This document shows, piece after piece, positions 1 through 10,033 of a stretch of DNA of 64,000 nucleotides (position 1 is its first letter; every line of letters begins with the position of its first letter). A program made the position numbers and the translations under genes. Below the pieces are notes generated by a model. That model was not told the origin of the DNA. It made no database searches and saw only the letters and a program-made list of their open reading frames with translations. Source of the DNA: Rhynchopus euleeides (taxonomy: Eukaryota > Euglenozoa > Diplonemea > Diplonemida > Diplonemidae); assembly GCA_963210315.1 (NCBI GenBank), contig OY723293.1, positions 1,426,001-1,490,000 of the forward strand, read 5' to 3'.

Positions 1-300
1 TGCCGCTCGCAAACCACTCTTGCATCGGTGCGGTGCTGTGCAAGGATTGGGGGGTGGGGTGAGGTGTTGATGTGTATGGTAGGCCCGTGCATACCTTCGG
101 TTTTTTTCATTGTCTCGTGGGCCTGTCACGCCAGAGGCTGTGGCGGATGAGATCCTTCTAGCCTGACCCCCCCCCTCCCCCCTCCCATCCCCCCCTCCCC
201 CGCCGGACTCCACACTGAGGTGTTGGGTGCAATTTTGCCAAAAACAAAACACAACAAAAGCTGTCCCGTCTGTCCCGACACGCATGAAATCACCCCCACC
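1..300. other. Non-coding left edge
   Basis: G/T-rich then C-rich sequence with long C and CCCC-A runs. I see no convincing coding region. The C-rich end at 295-312 is the target into which the elements to the right inserted. Confidence 0.5.
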
Positions 301-312
301 CCCCACCACAAT

Positions 313-444
313 CCCTCCCATTGTGCATTGATCTGCCTTGTACAACATATCTGGTGTAGTGACTACAAAAAGGACTAACATTGCAAGAAGGTGCTGGGAG
401 AGTTGCTTTTCCATTCACTCTCGACGATCAAACCCCACCCCCCC
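313..444 (+). mobile_element. SINE-like element with tRNA-type A and B boxes, copy 1
   Basis: About 100 bases from 339 to 436 recur with few differences at 14601-14700. Near the left is TGGTGTAGTGA, close to a pol III A box (TRGYNNARNNG, last base off). Near the right is GATCAAACC, a full match to the B box GWTCRANNC, followed by a C run. The 12-base direct repeat CCCCACCACAAT at 301-312 and 445-456 brackets it, like a target-site duplication; 26 bases before 339 are not shared with copy 2. A tRNA-derived SINE ending in C is the best reading. It could instead be a 5' leader piece of the adjacent retroelement, but the independent copy in an intron argues against that. Confidence 0.5.
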
Positions 445-456
445 CCCCACCACAAT

Positions 457-1052
457 CTTCACACAGAGCTGGCACGACACACATGTACCGAGAAGGATAT
501 GCAAACGGACTCACCGCATCCAACAAAAAAAGGGATTTTTCCTTTATCCAACCCAGGGAACAAACACCCTCGGGCTCGGGAAGAAAAGACAAACATCCAA
601 GCGTTTCATACGATCCACAGCAAGTCAAGGACTTAATACGTTTCTGTATCAAAAACGCATGTGTGCTGCAAAACGGACAGGTCTACCGCCAAACCAGGGG
701 AATACCCATGGGTGCTAACTCTTCTCCAGATATGGCAAACCTCTACTGTCATATCAAAGAGAAACACTTCATGGATAACCTGGTCAACAGCGGGGACATA
801 TCAAACATGAAACGTGCAATGCTCCTTTCGCACACCATGAGATATATTGACGATATCCTGTGTTTCGGTACCGACCCACCTCCCCCCGAGGTGTATCAAA
901 TGGAGTATTGTCGAACAAACCCAACCGATGCTGACACTACTTTCGTCGGAATACGGATCCGACAAGAATACCGTGCCCCCCGTACACCAAAGGATCCATC
1001 ATCACCAAACCCTGCACCCCCCAACTCTGCACCCCCCAACCCAACCAACCAT
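457..1052 (+). pseudogene. Reverse transcriptase palm, 5'-truncated and disrupted
   Basis: The open frame (codons starting at multiples of three) carries QTRGIPMGANSSPDMANLY at about 690-746 and the catalytic RYIDDILCFG at about 840-869, the RT palm motifs with two of the three active-site aspartates. The fingers motifs that should precede are absent, so the element was truncated on arrival. Codon 1050-1052 is the last before a 4.1 kb hAT element. The frame resumes at 5174 with the RT thumb, the 6-base AACCAT being duplicated on both sides. No function is expected now. Confidence 0.75.
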
Positions 1053-1164
1053 CATGGATGTATTCAGATCTTAATAAGAGAGGAATTTTTTTCGCCAAAT
1101 CTACCTCCTCCTCCTCTTAGATTAAGACCTTAGTCCATAAACGGCCCAAAAAAGCCCAACATCT

Positions 1165-2035
1165 GAATCCCCTTAATTAAGGTCTTAAACCTCTTAGTGT
1201 AACCTCTTTACAGGGGGGGGTCAAATAAACGTACTAAGTACTACTATTCGGCGAACGGGCGGGCCTAAATCGACCTCGCCAAAAAAGTATAAAATACTTT
1301 GCGAGCGAATAGACGTACGTAGTACGTCTATTCAACTTTTCCTAAAAACGCTGTTTGCAGGGGCTCTGCGGGGCTATTTGGTCCACCAGGGGCGCGCTGG
1401 TCACTGCTGCGTGCCCTGGCCCGGATCACTTCGTTGAAGGAAGGCCGGGGAGCGCCTGGCTATGGCCCATCCTCTCGAGGCATTCCGTGAGCAGATGAAA
1501 TCATCGGCGGTCGTCATTATATCCGACACCAGCCGAAGATATTGGCCCTGTTGGTGGATGTCACAGGTCTACGGTGAGCTTTGTCTGGGGCCATCCGTTC
1601 ACATCTTCTCGGTGGTGGTGGGGACTGCGGACGCCGTAGCTGAGGGGAATGCGCGGCGGGCTTCAGCAGTGGTTCTGATGCCTCTGGACCGCATGAGCTT
1701 GCGGGTTTGCGGGGCCCGTGCACCCTGGTTCCCCGAAGTGGCACTAATAGACCTTGTCTCCATTCTTTGCCCCAAAGTTTGCGGATTTGTGTGCCCCCTC
1801 CACTGGCAGGCGGTCCTCCATAAAGAAAATCTCAAAAAAAACGAGATATTTCCCAAAAAAACGGGTGTACAAAGTAAGTACTTGTATTCAACGGCCCAAC
1901 GTGCCCCAGAGCCCCAAAAAAATAAGTACTACTATTCGGCTAAGTACTACTATTCAACTAAGTACGTTTATTCGACCCCCCCCTGTAAGGTCTTACACTC
2001 AGAGGTTAAGACCTTAGTTCGATCTTCAGCAATAT
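1165..2035. repeat. Nested inverted-repeat segment in the left arm of the hAT element
   Basis: Left arm 1165-1255 and right arm about 1945-2035 are inverted copies: TAAGGTCTTAA, CCTCTNAGTGTAA, TTACAG, a G7/C7 run, and then AATAAACGTACT with repeated AGTACTACTATTC words. The middle (1340-1800) is GC-rich with no recognised protein. It may be a non-autonomous element nested in the hAT copy, or an elaborate subterminal region of it. Confidence 0.5.
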
Positions 2036-2291
2036 TACGTTGACAGCGGGTGAACCCAGCAGGTTCCTGCACACACCCGCCCCCCGCGCCCCCACCACAC
2101 GCACGTTCGTGCCCCCCCCCCCCCACCACACACTCAGTTGACTCCAACACTCACATCCCCCACGAGGACTCTTATTTGCGTGGCAGCAAGTGGCAACATA
2201 GTGTGAGAGAAATGCCACACTGCAAAAGTACGCTTGAGTCACAGAGCGGCAGCAGAATACAGGTTGGAGTTTTGCCGCTCAGCGGATCATC

Positions 2292-4888
2292 TCACGCGGT
2301 GTACGCGTGTGCATTGATGGCAGAGACTGCCTCTTCGAAAGAAGCCAGCACATTCTTCGGGATGGTGGTGGGCTGGAGAATGTCGTCCTCCCACTCGACG
2401 ACTTTCGGCCCAGTCGCAGCAGGATAGCCCTTCCGCAGGGTCCGGTCGAACTGGTTGGGTAGGTCCTGGTTGCAGGCATGGAAGAGGATTCGGGCCCGAG
2501 TTGATGCGTGCGCTGCCATGCGGGACGGGGGGAGCACACGGCGCGCGATAGAAAACACGCTGTCACACCCCAGAGTCGATGCAGTCACCGCCAGCAGATC
2601 AAGGCACAGAGTACGCAGCGCGCACTCCCCGTAGTTCAGCCAGAAGGAGTCCACATCGCCCTTCATGCCCTCCTTCTTGGAGTGATCCACATACTCTACC
2701 CACGCCGCCTCCTCGACTTCACGGAACGCCGGAATCCAGGCAGTGATATCCTGGAAGGACATCAGGTTGTCAGTGTTCCCCATGATCTTGACAGCACGTG
2801 GGTTCACGTGTCTCATCGCCTTCCAGTAGTAGTACGACCCCTCCGACTTGTTCCCCCACCACCGCACCTTCAGCTCCTCTGAGAGGACAGCTGCGACTGG
2901 GGACTTGGCATCCAGCAGGTCTTCCAGGGACTTCTTTTCCCGCTCGAGAAATTCTTTCTCTTTTTCCGTCTTGGCGTACGCGATGTTGTCAAGGTCCTGA
3001 ATCTTCCCCTCCATGTCACCCCAAACAGAGTGGCTGTGCGACTTCTTCGAGGGGGTGGTGTAGGAAGCCAGCAGCTCCATGATCGGCGAATTTGCCCGCT
3101 CCATCTCCAGCAACTCCTTCTCCAGCCGTGTGACCCCCAGATCCTTGAGCAGCTGGCCCAGCTTCCCCATGCTGGGTGTCGTACTGCCCTGTTGGAGCTC
3201 GGTGCTCACGAACACGAACAGCGCCTTCATGCGCTGGCGCACGTGGGTGTACACTTCGATGCGAGACGAGTACCGAGTATCACCTGGGAGGGGGCACTTC
3301 ACAGCCGGCACCTTCTCCTTTGTGTTGTTCTTTTTTGCAGCGTCGAGAACAGCATGCGCTGCTGGAAGGATATCCTTGAGGGTGGTAGCGGTGGAGACTG
3401 CCTCGTTCGGCTGGCGGAGGGCTGCACGGATCTTCCCGGCGCACGATTCGAAGAGATCGGCTTCCTCCTGCGGCGTGCAGTCCTCCCTGAGTTCTTCGAC
3501 TTCCCCGAGGATGGTCTCCAGCGATGACACAGCAACTCCGGAGAGACACTCCATCTGCACTTCGACCCACCGTCTGTGCCGATACTTGTTCTCATCCCCG
3601 CCCAGCAAGTTGTTGAGTAGGCGGGACACCTCGAAGGCGGCACACCCCGGGAACTTCTTCTCCAGGTTGGCCAGCATCCAGGTCTCGCAGACGTCGCCAC
3701 AGTTGTTCACCAAGTGTGGGACGCACGACACGAAGGGGACACCGAATGCTTCGGCGAGTTCACGGCTTGCAGCTGCGTTGGACCCGCCCTTGTCGGATCT
3801 GATGAGGAAGGGGGGGGGGGCAAGCTGAGGCGCGTCAGCTCGCGCTTGATGTCCTGCGACAGCTCGACCCCGGTCTGGCTCCCCCTCCGCTCCTCCGGAC
3901 GTATGAAGATCAGCGATGCGGCGAATCCTACAGCGCTGAGGATGATGGCCGTCGCCTTCGTGTCGCCAATCCCACTGTTGTCATGCGACATGCAGTACCT
4001 CCCCCCCTTCAGCTTGGCCGTGATGACCTTCTCGCTGTCCTTCGTCAGCTCGTCGCCCAGCTTCTTCACCAGCGGAGCAACCTTCGGGGGGTCCTTGGGG
4101 ATGCGTGTGCCTGCGAGGCAGGAGAGTACACCCTGCATCGCGCCCGCTGTGATCCCCGTGTAGAGCACCCCTTTCGCGATTTTGTCATGCAGAGCGGTTT
4201 CACTCGCTTCAAATGCAGTCACAATTGTGACCTGCCCCTCTTCCCCCTTCTTCTGCCTTGATTTCTTCCCCACGTGCTTGCTGCCGGTGAAGTGGTCCCC
4301 CAGGTCGCCTGCCTGGACATGGGGCATCCACAACACCTCGCAGATATCGCAGGAGGGGACCTCCTGAGCCGCTGCGTAAACGCTCGTCAGCTGCTTGGAA
4401 TTCCTGTAGTGTGATTTGATGTCGCCGACCTTCACGCAGACACAGTCGGTGTGCTTCTTCATCTCCCTGCGGAGAGCATCGCCCAGTACCTTCCTCTGGG
4501 AGGGGGCAGGTGGGGGGTCAGCAGGGGGTGCGGCCGGCGCGTCGTCACCAACGTCCTCCGCCGGGGGATCTGCCAGGGCCCCCAGGTCCTGCGCGAGCTG
4601 CCTCCTGGCAGCAGTCTTCGCCCCCGCCTTCTTGCCCCGCTTCTTTTTGGGCTTTTCCTCCTTCTCCGTGCCTCTTTCGCCAGCCAGGATGCGGGCCTTG
4701 GCAATGGCTGTGGCCAGCTGGGGCTTCGTGCCGGCCGCCTCCACCCCCTCCGCCTTCGCCAGGTCCACCAGAAACGACTTCGCCTTTTTCTGCAGCAACA
4801 GGGCTGCAGCATCTACGGCAACAGTTTGTGCCTGTGACAGCTCCGCAGTAATAGAATCCTCATCGGAGTCAGCCGCTCTCTTTGCCAT
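2292..4888 (-). pseudogene. hAT-family transposase, one frameshift in a C-run
   Basis: Starts at the ATG at 4886-4888 (MAKRAADSDED). A lysine/alanine-rich N terminus is followed by a BED- or U1-like finger (CDICEVLW...HFTGSKH, about 4260-4350). The frame then breaks in the G run at 3811-3820 (C run on the coding strand); shifting by one base continues through SDKGGSNAAASRELAEAFG into SCVPHLVNN, a motif order typical of hAT catalytic cores. The C terminus (about 2480-2640) has the hAT dimerisation pattern FWLNYGE...LAVTASTLGCDSVFSIARR. Total length near 860 residues fits the family. The break is a single homopolymer indel, so it is either recent inactivation or a sequencing error. It would excise and reinsert elements with the flanking inverted repeats. 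Confidence 0.75.
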
Positions 4889-5170
4889 ATTGCGGCTGCT
4901 TGTGTGTGCCAGGTGTGGAAGTGAGGAACGCGCATACATACAAGCATGCAAAAAAGCGAATGTTATTTGGACCGTGCAGGCTTTTGCAGGATTGGGGGTG
5001 GGATGAGAGATTCCTGGGCTGATACCATCCTAGTCCGTCGAGCCGAGGTCAGTTTCTGAGCAAAGATGTTCTGTAACCCCTTCCCAATAGGGAAACCCCT
5101 GCAGAAAAACTAAGGTCTTAGAATTAAGAGGTTAAAACGCGGAATCTCTTAATAAGGTCTGAATATATCC

Positions 5171-7351
5171 ATGAACCATAACAGAGAAGTAAAAGCGGTT
5201 TTCTTTTTACGCCTGTCGGTATACGATAAAATGATGGCGTATCCATACGATCCGCTCAGCTTTGTATCATCAAGCTCGACCGCACCTGAATCTTTTTCGT
5301 CAGCCATCCTTATTGGTGCACTGGTCCGTGCATCACGGATCTGCAACAATGCGGCCGATCTTAAAGCAGAGATTAACAACACATGCCTGAAGCTTTTAGC
5401 ACGAGGCCATCCTTCGAGACACCTCCACAAAGGTTTCAGAAAATGGTTACTTGATTACTACCCAGAAGAAAAGTTTGAGCCATTTGTCAAAGACCTTCAA
5501 CGTCACTTCCATTGGGTAATAAAACACATCTCCAAAGCATGTGCCGACCCTCTTTGCGACTTCAAACAGTTCGCAAAGAAACTGACAAGCTCTCGCACAT
5601 ACATACGCTTTAGAGACCCCCTCACTGCCACTCGTGACGATACGGAGGCAGCGGCACTCTTTCACATTCACCCACACCGTCCACACCCCCCACCACCTAC
5701 ACTCCCCAGTGCTTCACCTGACTGTACCCCTCAAATACAACCCACCACTACATCTTGTACGTACAAAAAATCCACCTTGTCACAAAAACAACACTACAGA
5801 ACGAAACACTCACTTGACACTGAAAAACGAAGGGACAAAAACCCCAACACGACAACACGTCGGAACAAAAAATCCCTTACACGTACAAAAAAAACCACCG
5901 CACCAAACACCACCCAACAACCATCAAACCTCCACTCATTTACCATCACACGCAAACCAAAAGCTGTTACAATCTTCCGCCCCATCGCCAACCCGAGCGA
6001 TTTCTGCTTCATCAACGTCGTTCTACAACTCACAAACTGCAGACCTTTCGATGAACTATGGGTTACTGATCACTACTCTTGTAACTCTGATCACGCTGAC
6101 TCATGGACGGTTTGTAAAAGCTTTCTGGCTTTAGCAACAGAACACAGAAACGGGGTGATGACTTTAGATCATCTCCTCAATTTCCGTGCTTCCCTCCCAA
6201 AGCCATACAACAACGGACAACACGATGCGGTAGAGTTTTTCTCTTTTCTTGTTGACACACTTGCTTTGCACGAAGAGAAAAAGGGTCACACAGGTGACAC
6301 ATTGCATTCTTACGATAAGAAACAGTCAACGTGCACAGGATGTGGACATGTTGAACAGCATTCAACCTCTACCCATATTCGGCACATTGACATAAACAAC
6401 TATTCCTTCCGGGGTCTCCCCCAATGCCTCAACGAAAGACACGAGTACATTCGAGTACCAGACAAAGATGATCCTAACCTGCACATATGCCCCGATGCTC
6501 TCATTGAACACACGTCAACTGCGGTCTGTACCAACGAAGTTTTTCTGTGTGCACTCAAACGATTCGCTACTGCCACAACGAAGGACAGCACACCAGTTGC
6601 CCCACCTTTGGTTTTTAGCGACGAGGACACACTGTTTAAACTGACGTACGTGATATCGCACGTTGGAGATGTAGCAACATCGGGACACTATATTGCCTTC
6701 TCATTTCAGAACAACAACAGGATACTGAGACTTGACGACAGTCACATATCGGAGACAACCTTGAATGACCCCAACATCAATCAGGGATACCTCTGGATAT
6801 ACACTCGAGTACCCACAACACTCACAACACTCAAAACTGGCAAAACAACAACAACACCAAAAACCTCCACACCCTCCACATCCAAAACACTCAAAACCAC
6901 CACATCCAAGACCCCCACACCAAGAGCCAATGTGACACTCGCTACCACAACAACGGCGCCGAAACGTGTACGAACCCCAACACGGGCACCCGATACGGAT
7001 ACTGCTGTAGTCACAAAAGCGGATCTTACCACTGAGAAACGGAGCAAAAAGAAAAAGCGGGTACCATCATCCCCGACACGAATGCTCTCAAACTCACAAC
7101 TCTCCACCCCCCAACGTCCTGACCTTAAAAGGGCGAAAATAAGGGTGGCATCAACAGCAACACAACGGACCCCCAAAATACTGATCAACACACTGATCAA
7201 GGCGAAAAGGCCAAAAAAGAAACGTGCACCCTCATCCCCCACACATGTCCCCACACACACTACCCCCAACCCCGCAACACCCGGCAAACAAAAGAATACG
7301 GACGCAATCACCCGTTACCGACACACAGTCGATACAGGAAGCATATGCTGA
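5171..7351 (+). CDS. Retroelement ORF: RT thumb plus ubiquitin-specific-protease-like domain
   Basis: The first about 130 residues (VYDKMMAYPYDP; RICNNAADLKAEI...LLARGHPSRHLHKGFRKW) match the thumb region that follows the palm in YIDD reverse transcriptases; this frame is the exact continuation of the palm frame ending at 1052. A Thr/Pro/Lys-rich linker follows. Residues about 270-540 form a peptidase C19 (USP) domain with all three catalytic boxes: Cys279 in NPSDFCFINVVLQ, the QHDAVEFF box, a CTGCGH zinc-ribbon half, His506 in SGHYIAF, and Asp522/523 in LRLDDSH. So a ubiquitin-cleaving role is plausible. A basic Thr-rich tail ends at 7351, overlapping the next ORF. The ATG at 5171 is supplied by the hAT end, so the native start lay far upstream. 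Confidence 0.75.
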   Translation: MNHNREVKAVFFLRLSVYDKMMAYPYDPLSFVSSSSTAPESFSSAILIGALVRASRICNNAADLKAEINNTCLKLLARGHPSRHLHKGFRKWLLDYYPEEKFEPFVKDLQRHFHWVIKHISKACADPLCDFKQFAKKLTSSRTYIRFRDPLTATRDDTEAAALFHIHPHRPHPPPPTLPSASPDCTPQIQPTTTSCTYKKSTLSQKQHYRTKHSLDTEKRRDKNPNTTTRRNKKSLTRTKKTTAPNTTQQPSNLHSFTITRKPKAVTIFRPIANPSDFCFINVVLQLTNCRPFDELWVTDHYSCNSDHADSWTVCKSFLALATEHRNGVMTLDHLLNFRASLPKPYNNGQHDAVEFFSFLVDTLALHEEKKGHTGDTLHSYDKKQSTCTGCGHVEQHSTSTHIRHIDINNYSFRGLPQCLNERHEYIRVPDKDDPNLHICPDALIEHTSTAVCTNEVFLCALKRFATATTKDSTPVAPPLVFSDEDTLFKLTYVISHVGDVATSGHYIAFSFQNNNRILRLDDSHISETTLNDPNINQGYLWIYTRVPTTLTTLKTGKTTTTPKTSTPSTSKTLKTTTSKTPTPRANVTLATTTTAPKRVRTPTRAPDTDTAVVTKADLTTEKRSKKKKRVPSSPTRMLSNSQLSTPQRPDLKRAKIRVASTATQRTPKILINTLIKAKRPKKKRAPSSPTHVPTHTTPNPATPGKQKNTDAITRYRHTVDTGSIC

Positions 7352-9092
7352 CAAACCTTGCATGCCTCTCACGAACAACAACAAAGCATATGCTGACAAA
7401 CCTTGCATGCCTCTCACGAACAACAACAACACATGCTATGTCAACTGCTTCCTTTACCTTGTGTTGAGTACTGATATGAGAGATCTATTCATTCCTCATG
7501 CCTCATGCCGAGATGAATTGTTACAAAGCATTGCGACTTTCCGAACAATTCTCTCAGCAGACACACGTACAACACGACTGTCGTATACAGACCTAGAGGT
7601 TTTGATACACGCAGTTAAACGAGTTATCCACGAGCACATCCCAAAAACGCAACACCATGCGGACCCACGACTGCTCATCGAACAGATACTCAAACGACTG
7701 GATCTGGACCCGAAAGGCTCCGCGGCAATTCGTGATAAACTCGGTATCCTCTCAAAACCTACTACGGGCTGTACAACGTGTGATGCCTCAGCACCAGTAA
7801 TGATATGTTATGTGAGAATATGCAGGAGCCTCTATATAAAGCATGGCTTCCCTGCGTGCCTCGAACAGGACTTCTTTGGGCACATACACACCACATCATG
7901 TCAAAACGATTGCTCAGGCCTCTCCCTTACCCCACAAGGTGGTAACCTCCTGTTTTTCTTCGACAACCTGTCACCAACAGATACAGGGAAGGTATCACTT
8001 ATGCCACGCTGTTTCACGTGGAAGGCCATCACATACGAGTTGATCTTCCAAATTGTCCCGCAAGCTGCCGAAGATCCCACAAGAAACCATGTGTACTCTC
8101 AACTCTTCACGGCTGCAGGCATTTGGGATCTGGACAACAACTCAGTGACCCTCAAGGACTCGGAGGATATCCGAGAACATGGCTTCCTTTTTCTCTACCG
8201 GCGGAAGACTACCGACACCACAAGCGCAACTTTGGTTCGTGAAACATCCCCACCGCCCACACATCCAAAAATAAATACACACCTCTCTCCAGCACAAAAC
8301 GTGGTTTCTGTGTCTGACTACCTCACCACACAACAACAACAGAAAGAGATCCAGACACCAGGGTCTCCAACAGAGCCAAACTCACCCCCTTTTGTGCAAG
8401 CCACCACATCCCCTACGACGAACATATCTTCAACTCTTGCCCCCACGAACACCACTTCTGGCGGGGCAGACGATCTATACGATACGTTCCAAAATGCCAC
8501 GCCCAAACAAACGTCGCGTGCCAGTTCCGAGCATGCCACCGTGGTTCAACACACAGACACGACTAGTCATGCCAACCACATCAACCACAACGACACCAAC
8601 CCCCCACCTCCCACTAATGGAACTGCTGAAAAAGCCACCCCCTATGCTTGCTCCAAATGTGGAACCACTGTCACACAAAAGGGTAAGTCCTTTACTTCGG
8701 AGCACGGCGTGCTCGTCCACCAAGCAACGTGTCGTAGAAGAAAATCACGTCTTGGCATCTCAATGCAAACCCCGGGCTTGGCTGAATCCCTCGACAATAC
8801 GGCACCCCTACACCTTTCACAGATACCAGTCCCTGTGTTGTCTACAAGCGCCGACAAACACCGTTTCGTATGCCATATTTGCGGGGCTACTACAAACAGT
8901 TTATGCGTGCCCTTCAAAAACCTCTGGTCTCTGAAAATGCATGTACGGACTCATGGACCAGCCCTGCCCGATACGGAGATGCCGGATGATACATCTACAG
9001 AAGAAGATGATAACCCCGCACCACACAAAAGATCCAGACAGACGGACAACATGTCGACGGATCAATCGGAACCCGAGTCCGATTACAACTAG
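7245..9092 (+). CDS. Retroelement ORF 2: second USP-like domain and two C2H2 fingers
   Basis: A frame +1 to the previous ORF, overlapping it by about 100 bases; the first ATG is at 7245, but entry by frameshift is equally possible. NNNNTCYVNCFLYL (Cys codon 7434-7436) is a good USP Cys box. RNHVYSQL...WDLDNNSV near 8082-8150 looks like a degraded His box, so activity is uncertain. Thr/Pro-rich spacer follows, then C2H2-type fingers at about 8643-8735 (YACSKCG...HQATC) and 8865-8955 (FVCHICG...HVRTHG), probably for nucleic-acid binding, then an acidic C terminus. A 45-base tandem duplication at 7341-7430 repeats 15 residues just before the Cys box. Confidence 0.7.
   Translation: MSPHTLPPTPQHPANKRIRTQSPVTDTQSIQEAYADKPCMPLTNNNKAYADKPCMPLTNNNNTCYVNCFLYLVLSTDMRDLFIPHASCRDELLQSIATFRTILSADTRTTRLSYTDLEVLIHAVKRVIHEHIPKTQHHADPRLLIEQILKRLDLDPKGSAAIRDKLGILSKPTTGCTTCDASAPVMICYVRICRSLYIKHGFPACLEQDFFGHIHTTSCQNDCSGLSLTPQGGNLLFFFDNLSPTDTGKVSLMPRCFTWKAITYELIFQIVPQAAEDPTRNHVYSQLFTAAGIWDLDNNSVTLKDSEDIREHGFLFLYRRKTTDTTSATLVRETSPPPTHPKINTHLSPAQNVVSVSDYLTTQQQQKEIQTPGSPTEPNSPPFVQATTSPTTNISSTLAPTNTTSGGADDLYDTFQNATPKQTSRASSEHATVVQHTDTTSHANHINHNDTNPPPPTNGTAEKATPYACSKCGTTVTQKGKSFTSEHGVLVHQATCRRRKSRLGISMQTPGLAESLDNTAPLHLSQIPVPVLSTSADKHRFVCHICGATTNSLCVPFKNLWSLKMHVRTHGPALPDTEMPDDTSTEEDDNPAPHKRSRQTDNMSTDQSEPESDYN
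7341..7430 (+). repeat. 45-base tandem duplication
   Basis: Two adjacent 45-base units beginning GCATATGCTGACAAACC, at 7341 and 7386, identical except for the final base. The unit is a multiple of three, so the second ORF stays open and gains the repeat AYADKPCMPLTNNN. It sits where ORF 1 ends. Confidence 0.9.
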
Positions 9093-10022
9093 CCACCAGA
9101 CGGTAGTTATACCTTTCATAAACTCACGTTGTATCATGCCCCCAACCCCTTTTTTCCTTCCGGTATGCGGGATTAACACGATCCTCAGTGAACCAGCGAC
9201 CCTGCCATGCATAGCTGACGGCGTAATGGCGTGCTTCTGTGCCCCCAAAGATTATACTTTGGCCATGCACTTAGTCACCATACGCCCAAAAAACCCCCCC
9301 CCCCCCCCCTGGACACCGTCTCCCCTGCCGCACTCCTAGACGCAATGTCCGATCCGGGAGGCATTTCATATGCTTCCCGTGGCCCGTGGAGTCGTGCTCC
9401 GATCCACACCTTCTTTTTCTTTTTTTATTCTTTTCTTTACTGCTTTCTCTCCTCCTTTTAATCATCACTTTTCTTTTTTCTTTTTCTCTAAAATCCACCC
9501 CCCTACCCCACCGCCCCTTTCATCTTTTGCCCTCTATCTGTCCCCACCCCTGACGCTGTGCATCTTGCCGATACCCACCTGATGAAAGGTACACCTCGTA
9601 CCGGGCTGCCCCGGCATGTGTTCCGCGTCCTTATGGTACGGTCGTGGGTTGGCAGCCGAAACTGCTACCATAAGCAATTTTTTTTGCGCCCCCCCCCCCC
9701 CTGAACGTTCCTATGAACGTTCCTCTTTTAACGAACAAGCTGACATGCAAATGGAATGACTGAAGACATCACTGCGGTCACATAGGCTACATGAACCTGA
9801 CTACAATGATGACACCAGTTACGCACATTTCCACAGATGAGTGCCTTGACGTTTGATCATGAGAACCAAAGAACGTTTTTGCATACCATCACAGCCTAAT
9901 TGCCCACACAGTACAACAACACAACACAGGCCGGAAAAAACACTGGATTTCAGACACAACCTGCATAACGAGTGAAGGGTGATCATTCTTGTGCTCCCTT
10001 CAAATTCGATTTCACTACCCCC
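9083..10022 (+). repeat. Retroelement 3' tail, full-length copy
   Basis: From the stop region of ORF 2 to a terminal C run after TTCACTACC. Contains a T/C-rich tract (9400-9490) and a short AACGTTC-type inverted repeat at 9703-9725. Nearly identical to 34181-35116, differing by small substitutions and C-run lengths, which defines the 3' end of the element. Confidence 0.85.
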
Positions 10023-10033
10023 CCCCACCACAA

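Larger units (their letters stand above)
1053..5173 (-). mobile_element. hAT-like DNA transposon inserted in the RT frame
   Basis: The ends are imperfect inverted repeats of about 80 bases. Left 1053-1133 begins CATGGATGTATTCAG; right 5092-5173 reads CATGGATATATTCAG on the other strand. Both go on with CTTA(A/T)TAAGAGA and an inner TAAGACCTTAG block. AACCAT directly flanks both ends (1047-1052 and 5174-5179). A two-part transposase gene on the minus strand fills 2292-4888. hAT elements normally make 8-base duplications, so the 6-base repeat is unusual, or the true boundary is slightly displaced. An internal inverted repeat (1165-2035) with related words suggests a nested or composite left end. 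Confidence 0.7.
457..10022 (+). mobile_element. 5'-truncated retroelement with RT, two USP-like domains and C2H2 fingers, split by a hAT transposon
   Basis: Direct repeats CCCCACCACAA at 445-455 and 10023-10033 flank the element. Coding order is RT palm (457-1052), hAT insertion (1053-5173), RT thumb plus first USP-like domain (5174-7351), second USP-like domain plus zinc fingers (7245-9092), then about 930 bases of 3' untranslated tail. The RT starts in mid-domain, so the 5' end is missing. 5' truncation plus target duplication is typical of target-primed reverse transcription. A tail-only copy lies at 34181-35116. The RT has YIDD and a GIPMG motif like those of Penelope-like and related non-LTR enzymes, but I cannot assign the clade. 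Confidence 0.7.

Noticed and set aside
338..436. Spliced-leader RNA gene
   Set aside because: No donor GT after a leader of the euglenozoan type, and the copies are flanked by target duplications like a transposon.
1462..2043. 193-codon open frame starting MAHPLEAF
   Set aside because: It lies across the arms of the inverted repeat at 1165-2035 and its C terminus is repeat sequence; no domain pattern.
5171..9092. Giant-virus or polinton origin for the USP-containing ORFs
   Set aside because: RT thumb continuity with the palm, 5' truncation, a tail-only second copy and target duplications all indicate a retroelement.
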